Of a stretch of 13,082 bases of DNA, positions 6,155 to 13,082 are shown in pieces; the first letter of the stretch is position 1, and every line of letters starts with the position of its first letter. The stretch is from an uncultured Victivallales bacterium (GTDB taxonomy: Bacteria > Verrucomicrobiota > Lentisphaeria > Oligosphaerales > JAFGRS01): the NCBI GenBank assembly GCA_903834675.1, contig CAILKC010000137.1:1-13082 (forward strand). The letters are read 5' to 3'. A model generated the notes under the pieces. It was not told the DNA's origin, made no database searches, and saw only the letters and a program-made list of their open reading frames with translations. The position numbers and the translations under genes were made by a program.

Positions 6155-6660
6155 GCCCGAACCGTACCACCGCACCCGCCCCGTGTTCAGTCGTAAAGAC
6201 GTGGTTTTGGGTCAGGTCCTACATCCCCCTCATGAATCGACTCAACCAGCAGGGAACACCGCCCTGCTGGTGGACGGGAATCTGGCCCAAATCCACCAAG
6301 TGACGTTTTCGGCAGATTCATCAACTCGCGTGGCCGCCATCGGGAACGGCACCAGAATGGCCGCTGTGAGTGGCCCCAGCCCCGCGGCCGGTGTTGGGAC
6401 CGAGTTGCAGTCGCCTTAAGGATGCGTCGGGCGAAGGTATGCCTGGATGTACCACTTGGCGCTCGCCGCAAGACTGTATGGCTAGTCAGAACGCCCTTTG
6501 TGGTGCCGCTCTTGGGTCGGCCGATCAGGGCTCAGACCCTCTGCGGGGTTCCATGGTCCGCGTGGCCACACGAAAGCCGTGGTGCCGCGGTGTATGCTTT
6601 ACCGTTGGAGCCAGTGCTCGGCCCGAGACAGGCAGTCGCCAAACCGCAACAGGAACCGTG
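6155..6660. other. Remnant DNA upstream of the transposase, no supported gene
   Basis: No frame shows a recognisable domain or a ribosome binding site with a sensible start. The longest frames (plus 6072-6419 and 6370-6834, minus 6187-6471) are low in information and overlap the repeats. The one clear structure is the hairpin at 6245-6271. The region is probably insertion-sequence flank or other decayed mobile DNA. Confidence 0.4.
6245..6271. repeat. Perfect 10-bp hairpin
   Basis: ACCAGCAGGG (6245-6254) pairs perfectly with CCCTGCTGGT (6262-6271) around a 7-base loop. It lies about 90 bases upstream of the transposase start. It could be a transposase-recognition or transcription-blocking hairpin at the element's end; no T-tract follows. 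Confidence 0.5.
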
Positions 6661-6735
6661 GGGGCAGGACAGGACTGCCAGGCTTTCACCGGCAGCCAAG
6701 AACGCTCTTCGGTGTACTATGCCGCAGGGGACGGG
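6661..6735 (-). repeat. Inverted ~70-bp structured element, right copy
   Basis: Reverse-complement copy of 4976-5046. Read on the minus strand, the same two structures are kept. AAGAGCGTTCTT pairs with one G-U. The main stem GGCTGCC/GGCAGTC keeps every pair, one as G-U, and the eighth pair C-G has become G-U. The CCCTGCGGCAT side faces outward in both copies, as in terminal inverted repeats. Confidence 0.75.
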
Positions 6736-6893
6736 GAGAGTAAGAGCGCCTTGGGCCGGCCAGCGCGGAATACCCGATTCCCCATGGGGTTAAGGGCGGC
6801 AAGCAGTTCAGCCCCCAAGCCGCAGGAGTGCTAACAGCCAGCCTGGCCCCCTCCCATACGCATTCCTCACTCTTGTACTTGCCTTCAGTAGCC
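6736..6893. other. Intergenic stretch before the Nmad2 promoter
   Basis: No gene seen. It contains the short palindrome CCCCATGGGG near 6781. No clear target-site duplication matching the outer flank of the left inverted repeat could be found. Confidence 0.4.
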
Positions 6894-6922
6894 TTGACAT
6901 GATGACACGCTCCGGCCATATT
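6894..6922 (+). promoter_or_regulatory. Sigma70-like promoter for the Nmad2 gene
   Basis: A perfect TTGACA (6894-6899) is followed after 17 bases by CATATT (6917-6922), a four-of-six match to TATAAT. The expected transcript start near 6930 gives a leader of about 70 bases to the ATG at 6998. Confidence 0.55.
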
Positions 6923-6997
6923 GTGACCATCACTGGTGATGGGAGACGTATCCGGTTCCGGCAAGACCGCCACGACGCCTCAACCGAAGGAAGTCTC

Positions 6998-7651
6998 ATG
7001 CCACGCCTCTTCACATATATCCTTGCTAACGACGATGGCGCAGCGCCAAATCCGTTCCACGGCATGTGCTCCCTTGCCATATGCAAGCCTGGCATACGCA
7101 GGACAGCACAGCCAGGGGACTGGATAGCCGGCCTTGGATCGAAGAACGCACGCAGCGGCAATTTGAGCGGTAGCCTGGTGTACGCCATGCGGGTTGAGGA
7201 GGTCCTTTCACTCGAGGACTATGACAGCCAGGCTCCATCACGGTGGCCCCATCGAGTCCCGAACCCTAACAGTACGTTGCGGCAGGACCACTTGGGGGAC
7301 TGCATTTACGATTTCTCGAGCGGAACCCCAGTCCAAAGGCCAGGGGTGCACAACCTGGGGAATCGCGACAGAGACTTGGGCGGCCGAAACGTTCTGCTGT
7401 CCAGAGACTTCTACTACTTCGGCAGGCAGGCACCGCCACTCCCAGAATCACTGCAGCCAATCCGTCACCAGAACCAAGGACACCGAAGTACAGCGAACGC
7501 CGGGTACTTCCAGCAGTTTGTGGATTGGGTAAGGTCATTCCCCCCGGCGCCTGGTCACCTCTATGGCGAGCCCGACTGGAATGAGGCTGCTTCATGTGGC
7601 AGTGGCAGATGCCCCACTCGTCGGCAGTGTGGTGGGGGTAATCCAGTGTGA
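6998..7651 (+). CDS. Nmad2 (nucleotide modification associated domain 2) protein
   Basis: 217 residues covering what looks like a full-length domain. Recognisable segments are LFTYILANDDGAAPNPFHG (4-22), CSLAICKPGIRRTAQPGDWI (24-43), GSLVYAMRVEEVLSLEDY (58-75), VLLSRDFYYFG (132-142), HQNQGHRS (157-164), FVDWVRSF (174-181) and GEPDW (190-194). These follow the Nmad2 pattern. Nmad families were proposed from comparative genomics of phage and bacterial DNA base hypermodification; a biochemical role for Nmad2 is not established. The ATG at 6998 is preceded by AAGGA at six bases' spacing; upstream in-frame ATGs lack this site. The last ~23 residues (Cys/Gly-rich) extend beyond the usual end. No methyltransferase, glycosyltransferase or nuclease lies next to it; the inverted-repeat scar is immediately upstream. 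Confidence 0.75.
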   Translation: MPRLFTYILANDDGAAPNPFHGMCSLAICKPGIRRTAQPGDWIAGLGSKNARSGNLSGSLVYAMRVEEVLSLEDYDSQAPSRWPHRVPNPNSTLRQDHLGDCIYDFSSGTPVQRPGVHNLGNRDRDLGGRNVLLSRDFYYFGRQAPPLPESLQPIRHQNQGHRSTANAGYFQQFVDWVRSFPPAPGHLYGEPDWNEAASCGSGRCPTRRQCGGGNPV

Positions 7652-7727
7652 CTGCTCTTTGGCCGGTGCAGGATCGTGTCATGTGTTATGTGGTTGCGTG
7701 GAGTTACGCTGAAGGAGATAACGCTTC

Positions 7728-9101
7728 ATGAAACGAAACCTACTTGTCACGGCGGCGGTGTGGTGTGCGTCCCTGGGAGCGCATGCGGCTTCGTACATTG
7801 TCTGGCCGGGACAGAGCCTGCAGACGGCGATCAACAACGCCATGGCCGGGGACAACATTACGGTCATGGCTGGATCGTACAATCAGAACATCACGATCAG
7901 CAAGGGGATCGATATCCGCGGCGAGGCAGGGAAAACGATCCAAGTCACCGGGACGCTGACGATCAGCAACGCGCCGGCGGCCGTGTACATCAAGGGCATT
8001 GACTGGGGGCAGAATGTGGCCAACGGCTCCGGGATCACCGTTACGAGCAGCAGCGATGTGCGCATCGATGACTGCCGCGTTCTCTACAACACCCTGGCCG
8101 GCGCCAACCTGAGCGTCACGGGCTCGAAGTTCTACCTGTTCAAAACCTCGATCACGGGCTCGGCGACCTTCACGAACAGCGACTGGACGCTGCAGGGTTC
8201 GGCGGTCGGGTCGGGCCTGACGAGCAACACCTCCAATACCAAGATCATCAAGAGCACGATCACTGGTGCGTGCGTCCACAACGACGCCACGAAGGAACTG
8301 ACCGTATTTCAGTCCACACTGACCGAGAACTTGAACATCAATGCGCTCAAGTACTGGGTCTGCTACAACACCATCCGCTACATGGCCATCACTGGCGGCA
8401 CGGGCGAGGTTACCGGGAACTCGATCCTGGGACGAGGCGGCCGCCTTAACGGCGTTACCCTGACAAACAGTAACGTGGTGATCCGAAATAATTACATTGC
8501 TGATTTCCGCGAAGATGCGGGTGGAAGCGTTCTAGAAAGTGACAACGGCATCGTTGTGGTATCTGGAACTGCCAAGGTTACAAACAATTTGATCCGAAAT
8601 TTGGGTAACGCGTCGGTTAATTATGGTAAGACTGCGGTAGGAATCAGCATCTACGTCAAGGGTACGGTCTCCACGGAAATCACCGGCAACATCATTCAGG
8701 ACTGTGTGAACGGGTGCGCGGCCGGAGTTGGCGGACCTTACTCCGTCTTTGCCCCGCAGGCAGGCGTGATCGCCACCTACAACAACCTACGAAATGGCTA
8801 TGCCGGCGGAGTAGTACCAGCCAATTGCATCAATACGGATCCTTTGTTTGTCAATCCGGCGATTGGGAATTACACCCTTCGCGCGGATTCCCCCTGCAGA
8901 GATACTGGCCCCACTGATCCTCAATACAACGACCTTGACGGTTCGCGGAATGATATGGGCATGTACGGCGGCCACTCCTACGACCCGAACGGCAAGACGA
9001 CAACGGCGCCGGTTGTGCTTTCCAGCGAGGTCTCGCCTCTGTTCATCAAGCGCGGCGGCACGGTGACGATAAAGGCTCGGGCAGGCGTGGCGGCGGAGTG
9101 A
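7728..9101 (+). CDS. Secreted right-handed beta-helix protein
   Basis: 457 residues. A signal peptide covers residues 1-20, with likely cleavage after AHA (MKRNLLVTAAVWCASLGAHA). Then come IVWPGQSLQTAINNA (24-38) and repeated short strands with Asn ladders (for example VTGNSILG, VTNNLIRN, ITGNIIQD), the hallmark of parallel beta-helix repeats. The end has the usual closing motif of such proteins: DPLFVNP, LRADSPCRDTG, YNDLDGSRNDMGMYGG, and then the beginning of another beta domain, SPLFIKRGGTVTIKARAG. The role is probably binding or cleaving extracellular polysaccharide, or a surface structure; no catalytic residues can be named. AAGGAG lies ten to eleven bases before the ATG. The stretch 8455-8690 is AT-richer than the rest of the gene. 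Confidence 0.85.
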   Translation: MKRNLLVTAAVWCASLGAHAASYIVWPGQSLQTAINNAMAGDNITVMAGSYNQNITISKGIDIRGEAGKTIQVTGTLTISNAPAAVYIKGIDWGQNVANGSGITVTSSSDVRIDDCRVLYNTLAGANLSVTGSKFYLFKTSITGSATFTNSDWTLQGSAVGSGLTSNTSNTKIIKSTITGACVHNDATKELTVFQSTLTENLNINALKYWVCYNTIRYMAITGGTGEVTGNSILGRGGRLNGVTLTNSNVVIRNNYIADFREDAGGSVLESDNGIVVVSGTAKVTNNLIRNLGNASVNYGKTAVGISIYVKGTVSTEITGNIIQDCVNGCAAGVGGPYSVFAPQAGVIATYNNLRNGYAGGVVPANCINTDPLFVNPAIGNYTLRADSPCRDTGPTDPQYNDLDGSRNDMGMYGGHSYDPNGKTTTAPVVLSSEVSPLFIKRGGTVTIKARAGVAAE

Positions 9102-9166
9102 GGTGACATTGCGAATGTGATAGGATACCCATCATGTTCCCATATGTCCACATCCAGGAGTTGACC

Positions 9167-9454
9167 GTGAACCCACAGAATCTTAAACTGGCCGGTGTTC
9201 TGCTGAACACATTCGGGGCAGTGGTGTTGGCCTACCGAGTAACAGGCATTCTTCAGGCTCTGTCGATAGTTGTAACCTGCCATGAAGCCAACATCCAGCA
9301 AGTGATGGAAGGACGGACGAAAGTATTTAACTTCACGAATTCACTTGAGCACATGAAACGGGCCAAGGGCGTTTGTTTACTTGTCAGTGGTTTTGTTCTC
9401 ACAATAGTCGGCCTTTTGTGTCAACTTCTTGCCTTCTGGGTCTCAGCGGCATGA
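9167..9454 (+). CDS. Small membrane protein of unknown family
   Basis: 95 residues from a GTG at 9167, chosen because AGGAG (9156-9160) lies six bases before it; an in-frame ATG at 9134 has no such site. There are two hydrophobic segments, about residues 7-37 and 69-91, joined by a polar loop containing HEANIQQVMEGRTKVFNF. It is unrecognised. Base composition is AT-richer than the flanking genes, which suggests acquisition from elsewhere. It may be co-transcribed with the genes that follow, although the 76-base gap leaves that open. Confidence 0.55.
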   Translation: MNPQNLKLAGVLLNTFGAVVLAYRVTGILQALSIVVTCHEANIQQVMEGRTKVFNFTNSLEHMKRAKGVCLLVSGFVLTIVGLLCQLLAFWVSAA

Positions 9455-9530
9455 AGTGGTCGTTCAGAGACTCTTTGAAATTTCTCCAAGACCAGAGAGA
9501 AGAACGCATAAAGCATCCCGAAGGTGAAAC

Positions 9531-9842
9531 ATGGATCCGATTGTAGTCAGCGTTGGCCAGCAGTCTGACGGCTGCGTGTTTGGACTGGCGCCCAAGACGC
9601 GGGTGAAACTCGCACAGACCGCCCCAGCCGTTTCCCCTATTCCGAGTCTTTTTGTGGCTTGGACGACGAAAGACGATTTTGAAGCGTTCGTAGGCCCGAT
9701 TTGGCTGCATGTTGCGGCCATGTTGACGGGAATTCCGGAGCAGGACTTCAGCACCTTCAAGCAGAAAGTTGTGTTTGTGGAATCTGTAACCAACGAACAC
9801 CTGTTTACGCCATGCCAAGATCACTGCGATGTGCTCAAATAA
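9531..9842 (+). CDS. Hypothetical protein upstream of DUF4160
   Basis: 103 residues, soluble, without signal peptide or membrane segment. It begins MDPIVVSVGQQSDGCVFGLA and has a central SPIPSLFVAWTTKDDFEAFV stretch. The ATG at 9531 follows GAAGGTGA at three bases' spacing. No family is recognised. Its stop is 24 bases before the DUF4160 start and on the same strand, so it is probably part of that operon. It could be a third partner of the DUF4160/DUF2442 pair or an unrelated passenger. Confidence 0.55.
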   Translation: MDPIVVSVGQQSDGCVFGLAPKTRVKLAQTAPAVSPIPSLFVAWTTKDDFEAFVGPIWLHVAAMLTGIPEQDFSTFKQKVVFVESVTNEHLFTPCQDHCDVLK

Positions 9843-9866
9843 GCTGTGCACAGAAAGGAGAAACAC

Positions 9867-10136
9867 ATGCCAATCATATCGATGTTCTACGGTATCATTG
9901 TATCACTGTACTTTGTTGATAACAAGCAACATGCACTGCCTCATATCCATGTCAAATACCAAGACTTTGAGGCCGTGCTCGCGATCCCCAGCGGGAAACT
10001 GCTGGAGGGTCGGCTACCGCGGGCCAAGATGAAGCTTGTTCACGCCTGGATCGAGATTCACCACGACGAGTTGATGGCTGACTGGGAACTGGCGGTAACT
10101 GGGCAGGCTCCCTACAAGATCGAACCCCTCAGGTAG
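9867..10136 (+). CDS. DUF4160 family protein
   Basis: 89 residues, the typical family size. MPIISMFYGI, HALPHIHVKYQDFEAVLAIP and PRAKMKLVHAWIEIHHDELM are the family signature; the central HIHVKY and the WIEIHHDEL region are the most conserved parts. The ATG at 9867 is preceded by AAAGGAG at six bases' spacing; an earlier in-frame ATG at 9846 has none. DUF4160 genes are very often followed by DUF2442 genes, as here (14 bases apart), and the pair is widely suspected to be a toxin-antitoxin module. The activity is not established from this sequence. Confidence 0.85.
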   Translation: MPIISMFYGIIVSLYFVDNKQHALPHIHVKYQDFEAVLAIPSGKLLEGRLPRAKMKLVHAWIEIHHDELMADWELAVTGQAPYKIEPLR

Positions 10137-10150
10137 ACGAGGCATACCCT

Positions 10151-10453
10151 ATGAATCCACGTGTAAGAAGTGTGAAACCGCTGCCGGATTACCGGTTGGA
10201 GCTGACCTTCGCCAATAGCGATGTCGGAGTGTACGATTGTCGGCCATTGCTAGACTTCGGCGTGTTCCGCGAGCTTCGGGACGAGGCCTATTTCCGGCAG
10301 GTGGCCGCCATCAACGGGACGGTTGCATGGCCGCATGAGCAGGACATCTGCCCGGACACGCTATACCTGGAGTCGGTCAAGAAACCTGCATGCGTGCACC
10401 GGTCTCACCGCGGGTCTGCGAGGGAACGCCAATCAGCGCAGGTCCACTCATGA
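10151..10453 (+). CDS. DUF2442 family protein
   Basis: 100 residues. Residues 1-77 match the DUF2442 pattern: MNPRVRSVKPLPDYRLELTF, GVYDCRPLLDFGVFRELRD, GTVAWPHEQDICPDTLYLES. The last ~23 residues are a basic, low-complexity extension beyond the normal end, suggesting the original stop was lost. GAGG precedes the ATG by eight bases. The TGA stop (10451-10453) overlaps an ATG at 10450, so translation may couple to the next reading frame. It is the probable partner of the DUF4160 protein. Confidence 0.85.
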   Translation: MNPRVRSVKPLPDYRLELTFANSDVGVYDCRPLLDFGVFRELRDEAYFRQVAAINGTVAWPHEQDICPDTLYLESVKKPACVHRSHRGSARERQSAQVHS

Positions 10454-10466
10454 ATACAAGCAGACC

Positions 10467-12947
10467 TTGAAACGCCGAATCACAACCCTAATACTGACTG
10501 CGTGGCTGCTTCTACTCGGCCTCGGCATCGTCCCGAATTTGCTGGCGAGTACGCTGATCGCCAGCGGCGAGTATTTCGTAAACACTGACCCCGGCGCGGG
10601 AAATGGCACGCCGCTGGCGGCGGATGACACGGCGTTCAATACAGACATCGAGGGGGCAACGCAGGGATCGGTGGACGTTTTCGGGCTGGCAGCGGGCTGG
10701 CACCGTATCGGGATACGGTTCAGGGACAACAACGGAACCTGGGGGAATGTGCGCTGGCAGGATCTCTGCGTGTTTGACGGCGCAGAGAGCACTTCCAGCA
10801 CGGTGCCGCAGCCGGCGGAGTACTTCCTTGATGATGACCCCGGCATTGGCAAGGGGTATCCGCTGCTGCTGGCGACGGAACCGGCACCGCCGGATGTTCA
10901 GGATGCGGTTCCGGTCATCATCAACACGGGCAAGCTGGTGTCCGGAACGCACAACGTGGGCGTACGGTTCCGCAGTGCCGCCGGGGTTTGGGGTGCCACA
11001 CGCCTGTTCACCTTCTTTGTGTTTGAGGATGCAATCCCACCGGCCCCGCCGGTTGCGGACATCGCAGAGACCGAGCATTTCTGGGGCGAGCCGCCCACGG
11101 CGGGCGGTGGGCAGCCCGCGACCCTGATCCCGGTTCTGCCCCTGCCGGGGCTTGCAGACGGGCAGAACTTGGCTGTTTCGACCGCCGTGCAGGAGATTGG
11201 CGTTCGGCAGATCGGCATCCGCTTCCGAGGGCAGGATGGCCAGTGGAGTGCGCCGCAGGTGTGGAGCGTGCGGATTGACCAGGATGATGTTGCTTTCGCC
11301 AAGGTGCCGCTGCATGTCGAATCGAACCTGGGCATCCCGCTGTACAATCTAGATTCCTGGTGGAAGGTCGGCGACACGGTGGGGCTCAAGGTGCCGCCAG
11401 TGATGACGCACAAGGGCGTCCAGTACAATTGCCTGGGGTGGATCGGCACGGGCGACGCCCCGGCGCATGGCGAAACCTGCTCCGTCTCCTTCACCATCAC
11501 GAAGGCGTCGACGCTGACTTGGATCTGGTCGGACAAGGCGACCTATAACTTGCAGGTGAACAACGACCTTGGGCGCGGGACGGGCGGCGGGGCGCATGTC
11601 CGCGAGAGCACGGTCACGGCAACAGTGCCCGACTTTGTATACGAGAACGCGACGGTGCGCTGGCGTGCGACGGGGTTCGCCGGCAGCGGTTCGGTCGCGG
11701 CTACGGGCAGCGGGAGAAGCGTGGTTTTTGCGATCCATGGCGACTGCAGCATCACATGGAACTGGATCAAACAGTACCGGGTTGACACTCCCGCCGTCAA
11801 TGGCCATGTGGACGGGAACGACCAGTGGTACGACACGGGCACGGCCACCAGCCTGACACCGATCGCCGACCCCGGCCATGCGTTTGACCGTTGGGACGGG
11901 GACGGCAGCGGCACGGCGACGCCGGGGGTGTTCGCGGTCAGCTCGGCGAAGCGCATTATTGCCCGGTTCAAGCCAGGCGTCAATGTGACCTTGCGGGCGA
12001 CCCAGATTGACGGAAGCGACGTAGTCACGAGCTATGCCAAGGGGAGCGTGGTGACGGTGACCCCTGCGGTTGCGAACGTGACGGTTGACAACCGCCGCGA
12101 CGTGGTGATCGGCTGGCGGCTGGAAGGCAGCACGGCGACGGCGGCCATGGGGGACGGTGCGCGGATCGCCCTGGAAATGAAGGAGGACATGCACCTGACC
12201 TGGGTTCCGTTGCGCCAGTACCGGGTGGTGCCCGTCATCCTGCCAGCCGGCGGCGGCACGGTGCGGTTGAGCGGGCGGCAATCCACGCCCGAGGCGGACT
12301 GGTACGACCTTGGGCCGCTGGACGGCGTCGCGTCGGCAGCGGGGGGGTACCGGTTTGTCGGCTGGTACCTGCAGGACTGGACGGAACCGGAGTTTCGCAC
12401 GCTGCTGGCATCGGAGCTGAAAGTGGTGGCGCTGTTCCAGAAGGTACAGCCGCTGACCGGATTCGTGGACGTGGTCGGGGGTGCGCTGACAAGCCCGAAC
12501 ACGGGCGTGTTCAGCTTTATCTCCTACATTCCGACGGCCAAGCTCGGGCAGACGGAAGTGACTACAACGCAGTATGCGGCATTCCTGAACGCGGCGTTGG
12601 CGTCGAACATCATCCAGTACCCGAACAGCATCAGCGTGCGGGGGCAGAATCCGCTGGCGGTATACCAGGCAGGGCTGAATGTGGAGTGGTTCACCGGTGA
12701 TGCGTGGGGAGCGGAGCCGGTGTTTCGCAACCGGGTCACGGGTCTGAACTTCAACTTTGCGCTGGGCAGTCCGGCGGACGCCAACGTCGGCACGCCGCCC
12801 TGCACAATGACGGACATAGACGATTTCAGCGTGCGGTTCCGCGGGGAACTCGAGGCGCCGGCGGCGGGATCCGTGCGGTTCCGCGAAACCACGGCCGATG
12901 AAATAACGGTCCTGATTGACGGGCAGACGATTATTCAGGACACGTAA
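10467..12947 (+). CDS. Large secreted repeat protein with SUMF1-like and truncated PA14-like segments
   Basis: About 826 residues from a TTG at 10467 (no good ribosome binding site). A signal peptide covers about 1-27 (KRRITTLILTAWLLLLGLG). Three repeats built on EYF-x-x-DPG-x-G-x-G ... G-x-H-x-x-G-x-RFR-x-x-x-G-x-W start near residues 34, 118 and 203; the third is divergent. From about 277 to 665 run several repeats of the bacterial surface repeat (InlB/Flg_new-like) kind, for example AFDRWDGDGSGTATP. GQTEVTTTQYAAFLNAAL near 690 resembles the start of a SUMF1/formylglycine-generating-like domain. The last ~40 residues (VRFRGELEAPAAGSVRFRET ... DEITVLIDGQTIIQDT) are the first half of a PA14-like, carbohydrate-binding fold. 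The protein then stops abruptly, so it is probably truncated. It is likely a surface adhesin or glycan-binding protein. Confidence 0.75.
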   Translation: MKRRITTLILTAWLLLLGLGIVPNLLASTLIASGEYFVNTDPGAGNGTPLAADDTAFNTDIEGATQGSVDVFGLAAGWHRIGIRFRDNNGTWGNVRWQDLCVFDGAESTSSTVPQPAEYFLDDDPGIGKGYPLLLATEPAPPDVQDAVPVIINTGKLVSGTHNVGVRFRSAAGVWGATRLFTFFVFEDAIPPAPPVADIAETEHFWGEPPTAGGGQPATLIPVLPLPGLADGQNLAVSTAVQEIGVRQIGIRFRGQDGQWSAPQVWSVRIDQDDVAFAKVPLHVESNLGIPLYNLDSWWKVGDTVGLKVPPVMTHKGVQYNCLGWIGTGDAPAHGETCSVSFTITKASTLTWIWSDKATYNLQVNNDLGRGTGGGAHVRESTVTATVPDFVYENATVRWRATGFAGSGSVAATGSGRSVVFAIHGDCSITWNWIKQYRVDTPAVNGHVDGNDQWYDTGTATSLTPIADPGHAFDRWDGDGSGTATPGVFAVSSAKRIIARFKPGVNVTLRATQIDGSDVVTSYAKGSVVTVTPAVANVTVDNRRDVVIGWRLEGSTATAAMGDGARIALEMKEDMHLTWVPLRQYRVVPVILPAGGGTVRLSGRQSTPEADWYDLGPLDGVASAAGGYRFVGWYLQDWTEPEFRTLLASELKVVALFQKVQPLTGFVDVVGGALTSPNTGVFSFISYIPTAKLGQTEVTTTQYAAFLNAALASNIIQYPNSISVRGQNPLAVYQAGLNVEWFTGDAWGAEPVFRNRVTGLNFNFALGSPADANVGTPPCTMTDIDDFSVRFRGELEAPAAGSVRFRETTADEITVLIDGQTIIQDT

Positions 12948-13082
12948 CTGCTCAGGTACTGGAAAGGCCCCAGGTTTCGTCTCTGGCCTGCCGAATGCCT
13001 GCCGTGGACGGGTGGTCGCTCTGACGTGCAGGTTTTCCTCGTCCGCCGACTGGATTCATGCGCCCTGCCCCTTTACAGTATA
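12948..13082. other. Sequence after the large repeat gene
   Basis: No gene or clear terminator is seen. The frame of the large protein stays open from the TAA at 12945-12947 to the window edge (45 codons), but the translation does not look like the rest of a PA14 or SUMF1 domain, so a simple nonsense mutation does not explain the short end. Confidence 0.4.

Noticed and set aside
6370..6834. Overlapping plus-strand frames through the right inverted repeat
   Set aside because: They gain their length from the repeat and GC-rich flank, have no start signals and no similarity to known families.
7740..8279. 179-codon minus-strand frame
   Set aside because: Antisense to the signal peptide and first coils of the beta-helix protein; Arg/Asp/Ala-rich composition is typical of a GC-rich shadow.
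11349..12281. 310-codon minus-strand frame
   Set aside because: Antisense shadow of the large repeat protein; the opposite strand carries the recognisable repeats.
1..13082. CRISPR array or tRNA/rRNA genes
   Set aside because: No regularly spaced short repeats, no tRNA-like T-loop and anticodon arrangement, and no conserved rRNA words were seen on either strand.

Overview
This is a GC-rich bacterial window, AT-richer only around 8.45-8.7 kb and 9.1-10.1 kb. The secreted beta-helix protein, the large repeat protein with EYF-x-x-DPG, SUMF1-like and PA14-like segments, and the decayed DUF4338/Tn5-type transposase suggest a member of the PVC group (Kiritimatiellota, Lentisphaerota or Verrucomicrobiota), probably from a metagenome. 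That placement is inference. No rRNA or tRNA gene, CRISPR array or replication origin was seen.

Left part (1-4.7 kb): housekeeping and stress genes separated by long intergenic gaps. In order: the 5' end of a PPK2-family polyphosphate kinase gene (minus); a choline-kinase/APH-type phosphotransferase (minus) bracketed by two copies of a dispersed GC-rich repeat; a small four-helix membrane protein (plus); and a likely minus-strand operon of an eRF1-domain 'translational machinery' type protein followed by the membrane protease HtpX. A small secreted protein lies upstream on the same strand. Perfect hairpins lie in the convergent gap after htpX.

Middle (4.7-6.9 kb): a scar region. A sigma-region-2-like gene with a strong ribosome binding site is cut off at about 5535 by the remains of an antisense DUF4338 transposase. 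The transposase has a nonsense codon, a frameshift at a 14-bp tandem duplication, an apparent internal deletion and a lost C-terminus. The region is bracketed by inverted copies of a ~70-bp element whose internal hairpins are preserved by G-U and compensating changes.

Right part (6.9-13.1 kb): all plus strand. A stand-alone Nmad2 (nucleotide-modification-associated) protein has its own promoter-like sequence. A secreted right-handed beta-helix protein follows, then two unrecognised small proteins, the DUF4160/DUF2442 pair (toxin-antitoxin-like), and a large secreted repeat protein that stops inside a PA14-like domain.

No complete new system can be proven from this sequence alone. The best candidates for a second look are the covarying inverted ~70-bp element, the dispersed direct repeat around the phosphotransferase, the Nmad2 gene, and the compact cluster of small unknown genes with DUF4160/DUF2442.
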